A stretch of 16,810 nt of DNA from positions 1-16,810 of the forward strand of contig JAJJLU010004199.1 in assembly GCA_023807065.1 (NCBI GenBank), read 5' to 3'. Within the stretch, counting starts at the first letter, position 1, and the number at the start of each line of letters is the position of its first letter. Positions 8,169 to 16,810 of this stretch are shown here, in pieces. Source of the stretch: Isotricha intestinalis. Lineage: Eukaryota; Ciliophora; Litostomatea; Vestibuliferida; Isotrichidae. The notes under the pieces are model-generated. The model searched no databases. It worked only from the letters and a program-made list of their open reading frames with translations, and was not told where the DNA came from. Made by a program: the position numbers and the translations under genes.

Positions 8169-10583
8169 ATGAGTATATTCCCAAAAAAAAAATTAATGAT
8201 TCTAAAAATCTTTATAACATTAATTCAAATATCTCAAATTCAGAATTCTCAATTTTCAATAAGGAATTTATTAGATTCTCCTTCAGTTCAAAAAGTTTGT
8301 GATAGATCATCAAAAGAAGTAAAAGAATTTTTTGAAAGTGGGGGACATTCATTACAAGATAAAGAATATGAAGATAATGAAGAACATATTCAAAAATTAA
8401 TAGATTTAATTGAAGGGAAAGGCGATAAAGATGAAGCAAAACAAAAATATTTAGAACATTTATCTGTAATGTTATTTTTTATTACATTTGGAATTGTCTC
8501 AATTATAATATGGCCAGTTTGTATTTGTTGTTCATGTTGTAGATTTTGTAATTATTTTGTAAGATGTTTTTTTTATTGTTGTCCTTTGAAATTTAAAAAA
8601 ACGTTAACTAAAATATTATTCTTTACAACAATAGGAGCTTATGCTTTAGGAACAGGATTTGCATTATATGGAACAATTAAATCGTATTCAATTTTTGATT
8701 CATTAGATAATGCCTCATGTTCAATATTTAAAATGATTATTGAAACTGTAAATGGACAAGAAACAAATAATAGACCTAAATGGAGTGGAATTAATGGAGT
8801 TAATCAAATATTAATTAATTTAGGAAATGCTGTTACTGATTCAATGACTAATTATAAAGAGGCTTTTAAAAGAGCAAAAGAAAATATGGATACACAAATA
8901 AGTGATTGGGAAACAAATTTAGAGTCAGTATATGATAATATTATTTCAAATAAGTTTGATATTACAGGTCCTTCAATTAAATCTTCAACTAATACAATTA
9001 CTGCAAAGGATTATAGTGATATTATTCCTGATTATGTTTATAATTTAGGTCCTTATATAAAATCTAAAACAACTTTTTATCAATTAAATGAAGAATATAA
9101 ATTATTAACTCAAGGAATTTTTGTTCTATTAAATCGGGTTTATAATATTGTTGATGAATCTTTAACTGATAAAGTTTCTGGAAAGTTAAAAAATACTACA
9201 AATGAAATTTCTTCTTTAGGAGAAAATTTTGATAAATTAACTGAAGATATTGCTGATCCTTGGATGAATATTCAAGATAAAATAATTGAAATTGGCAAAA
9301 AATTAAGTAATGCAATTTTTACAATTAATTTTATCTTCTCTGCTATTATTATTATTCTTTTATTTTTTCATTATTTTGAATTTTTAAAATCACTCAATTG
9401 TTTATTTAAAATTTTTTATTATATTTCATGGAATCTATTATTTTTATTTTCAATAATTATTTTTATTTTATCTGGTTTAATAGGTATAATTGGAATTTTT
9501 GGTAGAGATTGTGCAAGTGTAGGTCATTATATTTTTAGTGACAATAATTTAAAAAGTGAAACACCAAGAATTCTAAAAAATGGAAAATCATCAGAATATT
9601 TAAATGTTTGTATTAATGGAAATGGAGATTTAAAAACTGCATTTGGATTTGATGATTCAATGGATAAATTAGATGAATTATACAATTATGGTGATGATAT
9701 AAGAGAATTTCAATCAAATATATCAACAAAAACTACATCCTTAGTAATATCAGCTTTTCAAATAAATGAATATTCAACAAAATATTTAAATCATAAATAT
9801 GTTGATTTATCTGGAAATGACCAAAATTTTGATTCTTTCTTAGAAGAAATGAATAAATATATAAGTAAATCAGGTTCAACATCATATCAATCAACTTCAG
9901 AATTAACAATTTATGATGATATATTTTCAAAATTAAAATTTGCAAATGGATATACATATTTATCCCCTTCAAATACCGCAGCAACATCAAATGAAAAAAA
10001 ATTATTATATTTATATGATAATCCTGATTGGACGACTTCAAATTTATCACAAAGATATGGAAATATAGATACAAATGAATTAGCTGGTTATGGAAAAGTG
10101 AATACTGGAGTATCTAGTATAAAAGCAATTTTAGATGATTTAAAACAAAAAAACAGTAATATTTATACTATAGTTTCAGCACAACTTACAGATTTAAGTA
10201 CCAAATATTCTTCTATAATGAATATTGTTATTAATACTTTAATTGCTGCAGCAAAAGCTATTGATCCTTTATCAAACGCTATACAAGATTTTTTAGGTCA
10301 AGAAAATAATTCAATTTATTCTTTAATGAATTGTGCTTTTATTGGATATGATGTTAAATTTTTATTAAAACAATTACATGATGGACTTGGAAAGAGTTTT
10401 TATACTTTTGCATCTTGTATGATATGTATGGCTGTTTTTTTAACTTTAGGACTTTATTGTTCTGTTTTATATTCAATTTATTCAAAAGATATGTTTTTTG
10501 AAGAAGAAAAAAGTAAAAATGAAAATGATGATTATGAAAGATCCTCTTTTAAAAATTATAATGGGGAAACAGGGAAAAATTAA
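8169..10583 (+). CDS. Prominin-like five-pass membrane protein
   Basis: The complete 804-codon frame ends in TAA. In order: an N-terminal hydrophobic signal (about 7-24); a charged extracellular segment; membrane segment 1 (about 98-118); a cysteine-rich cytoplasmic turn (C118, 120, 121, 123, 124, 127, 133, 137, 138); membrane segment 2 (about 148-170); a large loop (about 171-380) with predicted helices; membrane segments 3 (about 384-402) and 4 (about 416-444); a second large loop (about 445-740); membrane segment 5 (about 744-770); and an acidic C-terminal tail (771-804). Five passes, two large extracellular loops, a Cys-rich stretch after pass 1 and a total near 800-870 residues are the defining architecture of prominins, cholesterol-binding proteins of membrane protrusions. 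Possible N-glycosylation sites occur in both loops (for example N181, N342, N624). Identity to known prominins cannot be measured here, so this is a topology-based call. The truncated gene at 1-547 is a paralogue. The Hsp110-like gene follows 79 bp downstream. Confidence 0.85.
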   Translation: MSIFPKKKLMILKIFITLIQISQIQNSQFSIRNLLDSPSVQKVCDRSSKEVKEFFESGGHSLQDKEYEDNEEHIQKLIDLIEGKGDKDEAKQKYLEHLSVMLFFITFGIVSIIIWPVCICCSCCRFCNYFVRCFFYCCPLKFKKTLTKILFFTTIGAYALGTGFALYGTIKSYSIFDSLDNASCSIFKMIIETVNGQETNNRPKWSGINGVNQILINLGNAVTDSMTNYKEAFKRAKENMDTQISDWETNLESVYDNIISNKFDITGPSIKSSTNTITAKDYSDIIPDYVYNLGPYIKSKTTFYQLNEEYKLLTQGIFVLLNRVYNIVDESLTDKVSGKLKNTTNEISSLGENFDKLTEDIADPWMNIQDKIIEIGKKLSNAIFTINFIFSAIIIILLFFHYFEFLKSLNCLFKIFYYISWNLLFLFSIIIFILSGLIGIIGIFGRDCASVGHYIFSDNNLKSETPRILKNGKSSEYLNVCINGNGDLKTAFGFDDSMDKLDELYNYGDDIREFQSNISTKTTSLVISAFQINEYSTKYLNHKYVDLSGNDQNFDSFLEEMNKYISKSGSTSYQSTSELTIYDDIFSKLKFANGYTYLSPSNTAATSNEKKLLYLYDNPDWTTSNLSQRYGNIDTNELAGYGKVNTGVSSIKAILDDLKQKNSNIYTIVSAQLTDLSTKYSSIMNIVINTLIAAAKAIDPLSNAIQDFLGQENNSIYSLMNCAFIGYDVKFLLKQLHDGLGKSFYTFASCMICMAVFLTLGLYCSVLYSIYSKDMFFEEEKSKNENDDYERSSFKNYNGETGKN

Positions 10584-10662
10584 TTTGTTTTTTAATAAAT
10601 TTATATTATTTATTATTCACATTTTATTTCATAAATTGTTAAAATAAAATATTGAAAATAAA
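10584..10662 (+). promoter_or_regulatory. Very short tandem intergenic gap (79 bp)
   Basis: These 79 bp hold the end of the prominin-like transcript and the start region of the Hsp110-like gene. The sequence is A/T-only apart from a few G and C bases, with two or three AATAAA strings, one directly before the ATG. Such a short spacing implies compact promoters, overlap of signals with the coding regions, or a shared transcript. The sequence does not decide between these. Confidence 0.35.
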
Positions 10663-12447
10663 ATGGAATCTCCACTTCCATTATTTAATTCATTAGGAGT
10701 TGATTTGGGTTCATCAAAAACAATATATTCAAAAATTTCTCTTTTAAACAATAATTTTAAAGAGAAAATTCTTAAAAAGGTTCCAAGTTATATTACTTAT
10801 TCAAATAATAATGTTGAAGTAGGTGAAAATTCAAAAAACTTAATTTTACAAAAAATAGACTCTTCCTATTCCAATTTATCGAGAATTTTCCCAAGAATGA
10901 AAGCCAAGATATTTGAATCAGAAAAAGATTTTTCAATAAATAAAAAAGAAAATTTAAAACCAGAGAAAACCTTATCAGATTTTTTAAAAAAATTGAATTC
11001 AATTTTAATTAATGAACAAATGGATTCAGTTACATTTTCAGTTCCTGATTTTAATACTCAAGTTCAAAAGGAAACTTTAATGAGAATATTATTAAACATA
11101 GGAATGAAAAAAATTGCTATTATAAATGAATCAAGTGCAATAACTATTTTTTATGGTTATAAAAAATATTCTGAATTATTTATTAGAGAAAATCCTGTTG
11201 AGACTCCAAATAATTATATTGAAAAATATGTTTTATTTATTGATGGTGGAAATTCAAAGATATCTTTTATTATTTCAAAATTTACTTTTTTGAGTTTTAA
11301 TGTTTTAAATGTTGTATCTTTACCTACTTTAGGAGGAAGAAATTTTGATTTAAAATTAGAAGAATATGTTATTGATAAATTTAGAAGAGAAAATAAATTA
11401 AAAGTCTTTGATTATACAAATGAAATGAGATTTAAATTACTTGAAGAAATTAAGAATAAAAGAGAAAAATTAAGTTCTGTTGAAGAAGTAGAAATTAAAG
11501 TTAATAAGTTTTATAATAATTTAGATCTTAAAGTTAAAGTAAATAGAAATATTTTTGAAAAATGTATTTCTGAATTGATTGAGCTTTATAAAGAAAGTTT
11601 AAAAAGTTTAAAAGAGATTCCAATGAGAACAGGAGAAAAAGATGAAGATGGAAATAATTTGTTTATTAAATTTTCTAATTTAAATGTTCATAAAATAGAA
11701 ATTTGTGGTGAATTAATTAACACTCCAATTTTAAAAAATATAACTGAATCAATTTTAGAAATTAAAGTTGAAAAAAATTTAAATCCAAATGATTATATAC
11801 CATATGGAAATGCTTTAATGGGACTTTTTTTTAATAAAAAATTTCCAAAAAGTTACTTCGAAAATTTTTTTCATTTTAATTATTATAGAATTTGTTATAA
11901 ATATGATAGTAATTTAAAAGAAAATGTTACTTTTATAAACAGAGGTCCTATTATTAATTGGAAAAGAATAATTCAACTTCCTGAAGCAAATGATATTAAA
12001 ATGATTTTTGAATATGCTGAAAATGAATTAAATATTGAAGGAAAAATTGAAAATAGAGAAATTATGGTTTATAATATTAAATGCAATGATAATCAAAAAC
12101 AAAAATTTATTAGAATTTTTTTAAGACATGATCAAAAATTAGTTTCAGAATGTTTAATTGATGAAGAAAACAAAAAATTAAATGGTAATATTTCTGTTGA
12201 AGAATTTGGAGGAAATGTTTATTGGAGAGAAATTATCAATCGTATAAATAATGAATTAGAACAATTAATTAAGGAAATTTATGATGAAGTTGCTAAAGGA
12301 AATATTGATGTTCAAAAGTATTCTAGTCTTTTTCTGAAATTAAAGAATTATAAAAATATTTATAAAAAAAATTCTCCTGAAGAAAATCAAATTTTTAAAA
12401 ATCAAATTGAAAAAGAATGGGAACAAATAAAAAAAGAATGTATGTAG
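10663..12447 (+). CDS. Hsp110/Hsp70-superfamily chaperone, short divergent member
   Basis: The complete 594-codon frame ends in TAG. Residues 11-390 form an actin/Hsp70-type ATPase domain: phosphate-1 GVDLGSSKT (12-20), SVPDFNTQVQ (126-135), INESSAITIFYG (154-165), phosphate-2 FIDGGNSKIS (192-201), TLGGRNFD (222-229), and the segment NPNDYIPYGNAL (374-385). The TLGGR-FD form and the VPDF-T block are closer to Hsp110/Sse than to canonical Hsp70. The adenosine motif is degenerate: ICGELINTPIL (347-357) lacks the usual GG-TR-P. A beta-rich region (about 400-500) and a helical tail (about 515-592) follow, but the protein is shorter than typical Hsp110 (700-850) and lacks the long acidic loop. No signal peptide and no ER-retention end, so it is probably cytosolic. 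Family knowledge suggests a nucleotide-exchange or holdase role for Hsp70; the lost adenosine residues mean ATP turnover is uncertain. Confidence 0.9.
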   Translation: MESPLPLFNSLGVDLGSSKTIYSKISLLNNNFKEKILKKVPSYITYSNNNVEVGENSKNLILQKIDSSYSNLSRIFPRMKAKIFESEKDFSINKKENLKPEKTLSDFLKKLNSILINEQMDSVTFSVPDFNTQVQKETLMRILLNIGMKKIAIINESSAITIFYGYKKYSELFIRENPVETPNNYIEKYVLFIDGGNSKISFIISKFTFLSFNVLNVVSLPTLGGRNFDLKLEEYVIDKFRRENKLKVFDYTNEMRFKLLEEIKNKREKLSSVEEVEIKVNKFYNNLDLKVKVNRNIFEKCISELIELYKESLKSLKEIPMRTGEKDEDGNNLFIKFSNLNVHKIEICGELINTPILKNITESILEIKVEKNLNPNDYIPYGNALMGLFFNKKFPKSYFENFFHFNYYRICYKYDSNLKENVTFINRGPIINWKRIIQLPEANDIKMIFEYAENELNIEGKIENREIMVYNIKCNDNQKQKFIRIFLRHDQKLVSECLIDEENKKLNGNISVEEFGGNVYWREIINRINNELEQLIKEIYDEVAKGNIDVQKYSSLFLKLKNYKNIYKKNSPEENQIFKNQIEKEWEQIKKECM

Positions 12448-13962
12448 AAAAATTATTCTCTCATCTATTTAAAATTATTCGTGTTAGTTAATTTTTAAAA
12501 AATTTAAGAAAAATATCATATGAAAAAATTAAATTAGTTTATTAAAAAAATTTGAAAAACATAATTTTAAAAGATATATCTTTTTAAATTTTTATGAAAG
12601 TTTAAATTAAAAATATTAAATTAAATTAAATACAAATTTTATAAAGATTAAATGATAAATCTGAAAAAAATCATAATCATTTGAACAAATTAATAAAATT
12701 TTATATGATAAACCTATTATATTGAGCTTCAACAAAATATAAAAAAAGAAGATGAATACCAATTTTTCTTTATAATTATTATTGATTAATGATATGAAAT
12801 TTTGCATTTTCTTTCTTAAAGAGAAATAAACAAATTAATTATTAAAAGATAATAATTTATCAATTAAATTGATTTCTCAAATAACATAAAAATTATGTTA
12901 TATGAAGAAAAATCATTTTTCTTCCTGATGATAAATTAATGTAATTTATGATATCATTTGAATGTTTTTCTTATAAATAATTCTTTTAAATTCAAGGATA
13001 TTAATAGGAAAAGATGAAAATAATTTTGACAATAAAATTTGAGATTTCACTATAAAAAATTTGTTTAAAACAATAAATTTCAAATAATTCCAAAAGAAAT
13101 CAATTTCATATTCATGTGATAAAATCAAATTAAAAAATGAAAGAAAAGAAAAAATGACTCAAAAATATAGAAATATTAATACATTCAAATTATATATATT
13201 TCAGTATAATTATTAAATATTATTAGAAGATAAAAAATATTTTTGTCTTTTGATTTGAAAGAACAATATTTTGGGATTTAGATTATAAGGTAAAAATATA
13301 TTTCAATAATGCAGTAATTAGATGAGTTAATATATTTGAAAGAATAAGTGAAATAAATTTGTTATTAAAGATAAAAAGAGAAAAGATTTATTTTCTTTTA
13401 ATGTCAAGAAAAAAACTTTATTTTTTCTTAAATTCTTTTTATGTTAAAAAAATAATTGTTTGATAATTAAAAAAGAATTCTGAATGAGATTTTAAAGTTA
13501 ATATTGTTATTTTCAAAAAATAATATGAATTTGAATTATAATAATAAATTTATACATTTATAAAATTTAAAAAAATTTTATGTGATAATTTAATTTAATT
13601 AATTTAATTTCATTTTTTATTGTAAAAATTTTATGCTCATATTATTTTGATTCTGAGATAAAAGCATGTTTTATTTGTTATAAATTTTATTGATATAATC
13701 TATTTGAAAAAATAATGTTTATTAATACTAAATTCTAAAGTTCAAAGTTAAAAAATAGAAATTAAAAATGAAAATTATTATTCAGATTTAATTATTTTCT
13801 TGAAGATATTATATGATAGTTTTTTTTTAATATTATTAAATTAAATAAAATTATAAAATGATATATGTTTTTCTTAATATTAAATTTTTATTTTTCTTAT
13901 ATAAAAAAGCAATTAAATAAATATTAGATTGAATAATAATTGTAAAAAATATTATAAATAAA
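12448..13962. other. Gene-poor AT-rich intergenic region (1.5 kb)
   Basis: I find no intact gene. Short open frames on the minus strand (63 codons at 12616-12807 and 60 codons at 12946-13128) are most likely chance frames. The second has a slightly protein-like start (HEYEIDFFWNY) and is discussed as a weak relic candidate. Simple AATTT-type repetition occurs near 13580-13610. The last bases before 13963 (ATAAATAAAATG) form the A-rich start context of the next gene. Confidence 0.6.
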
Positions 13963-14436
13963 ATGGGAATGGTATGCGAAACATGTCGTTCTTGTACTAA
14001 TACGAAGAACACAGGACAAGATAAAAGTCATAGTAATCATCAAAATTCATCTCAAAATCATCTTGGAAGTAATCAAAACAGTCACAGAAGTAACAAAAGT
14101 GATCAAAAGGGCGGAAGTAAATGTTATACTTGTAATGCTCATATTAATCAAAGACCTGAAACAGGAAGAGATGATTTTAGAATTCAAATAAATGCACAAC
14201 ATCATGGAGATCATACATGTAATGAACAAATATTAACTGTTGTTTTTAATCATCCTGCTACTTTTATTAGTTGTAGTAATGGCTCTTTAAATGGTCCAAA
14301 TAATAAATCGCAAATCCAAGTCAAATTAAGATATCATAATAATCCAAATGATAATATTGGGATGGGAGATTTTATTGTTAAATCCACTCATAAAGACCTT
14401 CAAATTGTAAATTGCTTTATTAATGATGGTCATTAA
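13963..14436 (+). CDS. Small Cys/His-containing protein of unknown family
   Basis: The complete 157-codon frame ends in TAA. I do not recognise the family. The N-terminus carries a CxxCxxC cluster (C5, C8, C11). It is followed by a 40-residue linker made almost only of S, N, H, Q, K and G (12-53), a CxxC pair (CYTC, 54-57), and then a beta-rich domain (about 70-157) with C86, C104 and C151 and strands such as ILTVVFNHP, SQIQVKLRYH and MGDFIVKSTH, ending in CFINDGH. The two Cys pairs and many His residues could bind a metal ion. Gly2 would allow myristoylation, but residue 6 is Glu, so that is weak. There is no signal peptide or membrane helix. GC is about 31 % in the lines I counted, against roughly 15-25 % in other genes, and the codon choice includes TGC, CGT, ACG and GGC, suggesting high expression or recent arrival. 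The even composition along the frame supports a real gene. Confidence 0.85.
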   Translation: MGMVCETCRSCTNTKNTGQDKSHSNHQNSSQNHLGSNQNSHRSNKSDQKGGSKCYTCNAHINQRPETGRDDFRIQINAQHHGDHTCNEQILTVVFNHPATFISCSNGSLNGPNNKSQIQVKLRYHNNPNDNIGMGDFIVKSTHKDLQIVNCFINDGH

Positions 14437-16810
14437 TTTTTTAGATTATATTTTTTTATTTTTTAAATCCAAATAATCATTCAATTTAAATTTTTATCAA
14501 AAATTTTATTTATTATTAAAATGAATTCAATACTCTTTTTTAAGATAATTTTAATATTTAAATTTCTCCGAAATATTTATCAATTTGATTCTTGATTATT
14601 GTAATAAAGTCAATTATCTTTATATTAGATGAATAATTTTCATGAAATTGTTTTGAATTAAAAATTTTTTTGGACATTAAATATTTTTTCTACTTAATTA
14701 TTTATCAAATAAATAAGATTAAAATTTTATTGTTTAAAATATAAATCTTGACTTTTGAATTATTATTGTCTCAATTTTTATTCTATTTCCTAACATTTCC
14801 TTTTGTTAAATTAAATTTAAATTTTTTTTTCAAAATTATCTATTATTTCCTTTATATTATATTCATTTATTTAGATTAATTATTTTCTTTTAAATTATTC
14901 ATTCTATTCAAAATATTATAGATATTTTATTTATATTTTTTTAGGAATATAATTATTTTATTCAAAAGAATAATGTATATGAACAAAAGAAGAAAAATGT
15001 CAAGTAATCTAAAAAAGTGGGTCAAAAAAAAAATAAAGATGAAGGGAGAGTGGAGCAAGAAAAGAAGAAGATAAGGTAATAAAAAAGAGAAAAATAATAT
15101 AAACAAGAAAAAATAAGTGGATGATAATTCAAGAGAAATATATATTCAATTTAATAAATAGAAGAAGATGATAAAAAGAAATTTTTTGAAAAAAAGGATT
15201 TAGATTTATTCGAAAAATAATGGACAATTATATAAAAATTTATTAAATTAAAAAATAGAAAATGAATTAATTTGAAGGAAAATTATTTATATTAGATAAT
15301 TGGAATCCAAAATATACCTTTAATAAATCAATTATAGACTCTGATATAAAAATACAAATTTTTTAATAGAATAAAGAAAATATTTTGGGATACAATAGTT
15401 AATAGAGCAACATAAAAAATAAAATATAATTCAAATGGAAAAATCATTCAAAAGGATAGTTAGAATTATTAAGAACTATTTAACAAAGATAAAATTTAAT
15501 TATATATAAATATGACTATTTATAGTTGTATCTTAGTTATTTAAAAAAAGAATATTATAAAGGATTTATTAAAATCAATTTTTTACAAATAGATATTAGG
15601 GAGAAATATTACTTTTTAATTAATTCAATTATTAGAAAATTTATTAAATAGGGAAACACATATTTAAAATTTTCAAAAAACACTGTGAAAAAAATAAATA
15701 TAGTATTATGAATAAAACAATAATTGATTATTTTAACTAAAAATTCATATCTGAATTTTATATTGTAATGAAGTATTTAGAAGATAAATTGAGATAGTTT
15801 AATTTATTGGATAAATCTCTTTTATTAATTTTTAATATATTTTTTATCTTTAAGCTAGTCATTATGAATAATTTTATTCAAAATAGGTTTTATATATCCT
15901 ATCACCATGAACATTTTTTATCTATTTAAAAATTGATTTACTTGTTTTTTAAAATTTGATATATCCAAATTTTATTTTAATATTAAGTGTTTTTTTGATT
16001 TTTTGAAATTTAAAAAAATGTTATTTTCTAAATTCTTTTCTTTTCTTTTTACTATAATTCTTATTATAATGAAATTTGATGTGTTTCTCAAATATTATCC
16101 AAAGATATTTTCATAAGATAAAATGATGAAGGCACACAAAAAATTATTTAAGTTTTGAGAATATTAAATTCAAAAGGAATCAATTATTTTTTCAATTTTT
16201 GTCAGAAAATAATGGTTTAAGAAAAATAAAAGCATTTATTTTATAATTGTGTTTTTTACTTAAACAGATAAAACTTTTTAAAGAAAGAGATAATATTGTT
16301 TTATAAAAATTTGTTTTTATAGAAAGATTTTAAATATAAAATAAATTAAATGTGATTTTTAATATTTTTATGATAATTCTTTTTGAAAAAAAAATAATTT
16401 AATCCTTTAAATGATGGTCAAAGCCAAAATGATACGAAAATAATTGGTCAACAATTAAATAATTAAAATATAATTAAGTATTAGAAAATATTATTCATGC
16501 TGATGATTACAAATTTGTATGAAATTGTATTATTATAACTATTCATTTAATTATAATGAATTATATGTACATGTAAAAGTTTTTTAATTAAATTCTTTAA
16601 TTTTTTAAAATATTATTTTATGAAAATTTTATGCTTTCAATTTATTTTTTTTAATTCCTTAAGTACGGGAAATTTCCAAAAAATTTTTTTTACTAAATTT
16701 TTTTTAAGAAATAATTTATAATTTCAAATAAATTAACTTAAAATAATTATATTTTATATATTTTAATTATTTTTCTTTTATTTCTAAATTATCTAATAAA
16801 TGATTTGGGG
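14437..16810. other. Gene-poor AT-rich region to window end (2.4 kb)
   Basis: There is no open frame of useful length on either strand. A purine-rich stretch on the plus strand (about 14975-15200) stands out from the T-rich flanks. It contains a 31-codon lysine-rich frame starting at 14979 that ends in TAA. From about 15180 to 15690 two frames are free of TGA but full of TAA and TAG; this was judged to be chance. No tRNA, rRNA or repeat array is visible. The final bases are GATTTGGGG. Confidence 0.6.

Noticed and set aside
8212..8439. Antisense frame inside the prominin-like gene (also those at 9733-10074, 10793-11002, 5510-5749, 5839-6036 and 14047-14229)
   Set aside because: These are shadows of well-supported genes on the opposite strand and have no features of their own.
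12616..12807. 63-codon minus-strand frame
   Set aside because: The composition is typical of translated intergenic DNA and there is no supporting motif or start context.
15180..15690. Two long frames free of TGA that would be open if TAA and TAG were read as glutamine
   Set aside because: The frequency of TAA/TAG (about 7.5-8 %) matches random DNA of this composition, a TGA-free run of this size is not rare, the share of G-initial codons is near background, and the clear genes in the window use the standard code.

Overview
The window looks like nuclear DNA of an unidentified, very AT-rich single-celled eukaryote. The reasons are an intergenic composition that is almost all A and T, gene families that are eukaryotic in type (a five-pass prominin-like protein, an Hsp110-type chaperone, a tryparedoxin/nucleoredoxin-like protein, a possible START-like protein, a secreted cysteine-rich protein), no bacterial ribosome binding sites, and A-rich start contexts with A at -1 before all eight ATGs. 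The genes read as single uninterrupted exons. TAA, TAG and TGA all occur as terminators, and none occurs inside the long frames, so these genes use the standard genetic code. I cannot name the organism; a ciliate with the standard code, an anaerobic fungus, a parabasalid and an amoeboid protist all remain possible.

Layout: (1) 1-547, minus strand: the 5' 182 codons of a prominin-like gene that runs off the left edge. (2) 548-3372: a 2.8 kb gene-poor stretch holding a 20-nt perfect inverted repeat and a minus-strand region that may be a decayed coding relic. (3) 3373-7803: a compact cluster of a possible START-like protein (+), a secreted cysteine-rich protein (-), a calcineurin-like metallophosphoesterase (-) and, divergent from it across 190 bp, a thioredoxin-fold protein (+) whose N-terminus resembles a myristoylation/palmitoylation signal. 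(4) 8169-12447: a full-length 804-residue prominin-like protein and, only 79 bp downstream, a 594-residue Hsp110/Hsp70-like protein. (5) 12448-13962: a second gene-poor stretch. (6) 13963-14436: a 157-residue Cys/His-containing protein of unknown family, with clearly higher GC than its neighbours. (7) 14437-16810: a third gene-poor stretch, ending in GGGG.

The clearest link within the window is that the truncated gene at the left edge is a paralogue of the 804-residue gene. The rest is a set of unrelated housekeeping and surface genes. Nothing suggests an operon, CRISPR array, virus or active transposon, and I see no convincing new multi-gene system. The points most worth following are the prominin-like pair, the probably membrane-anchored thioredoxin-fold protein, the reduced Hsp110 relative and the orphan 157-residue protein.
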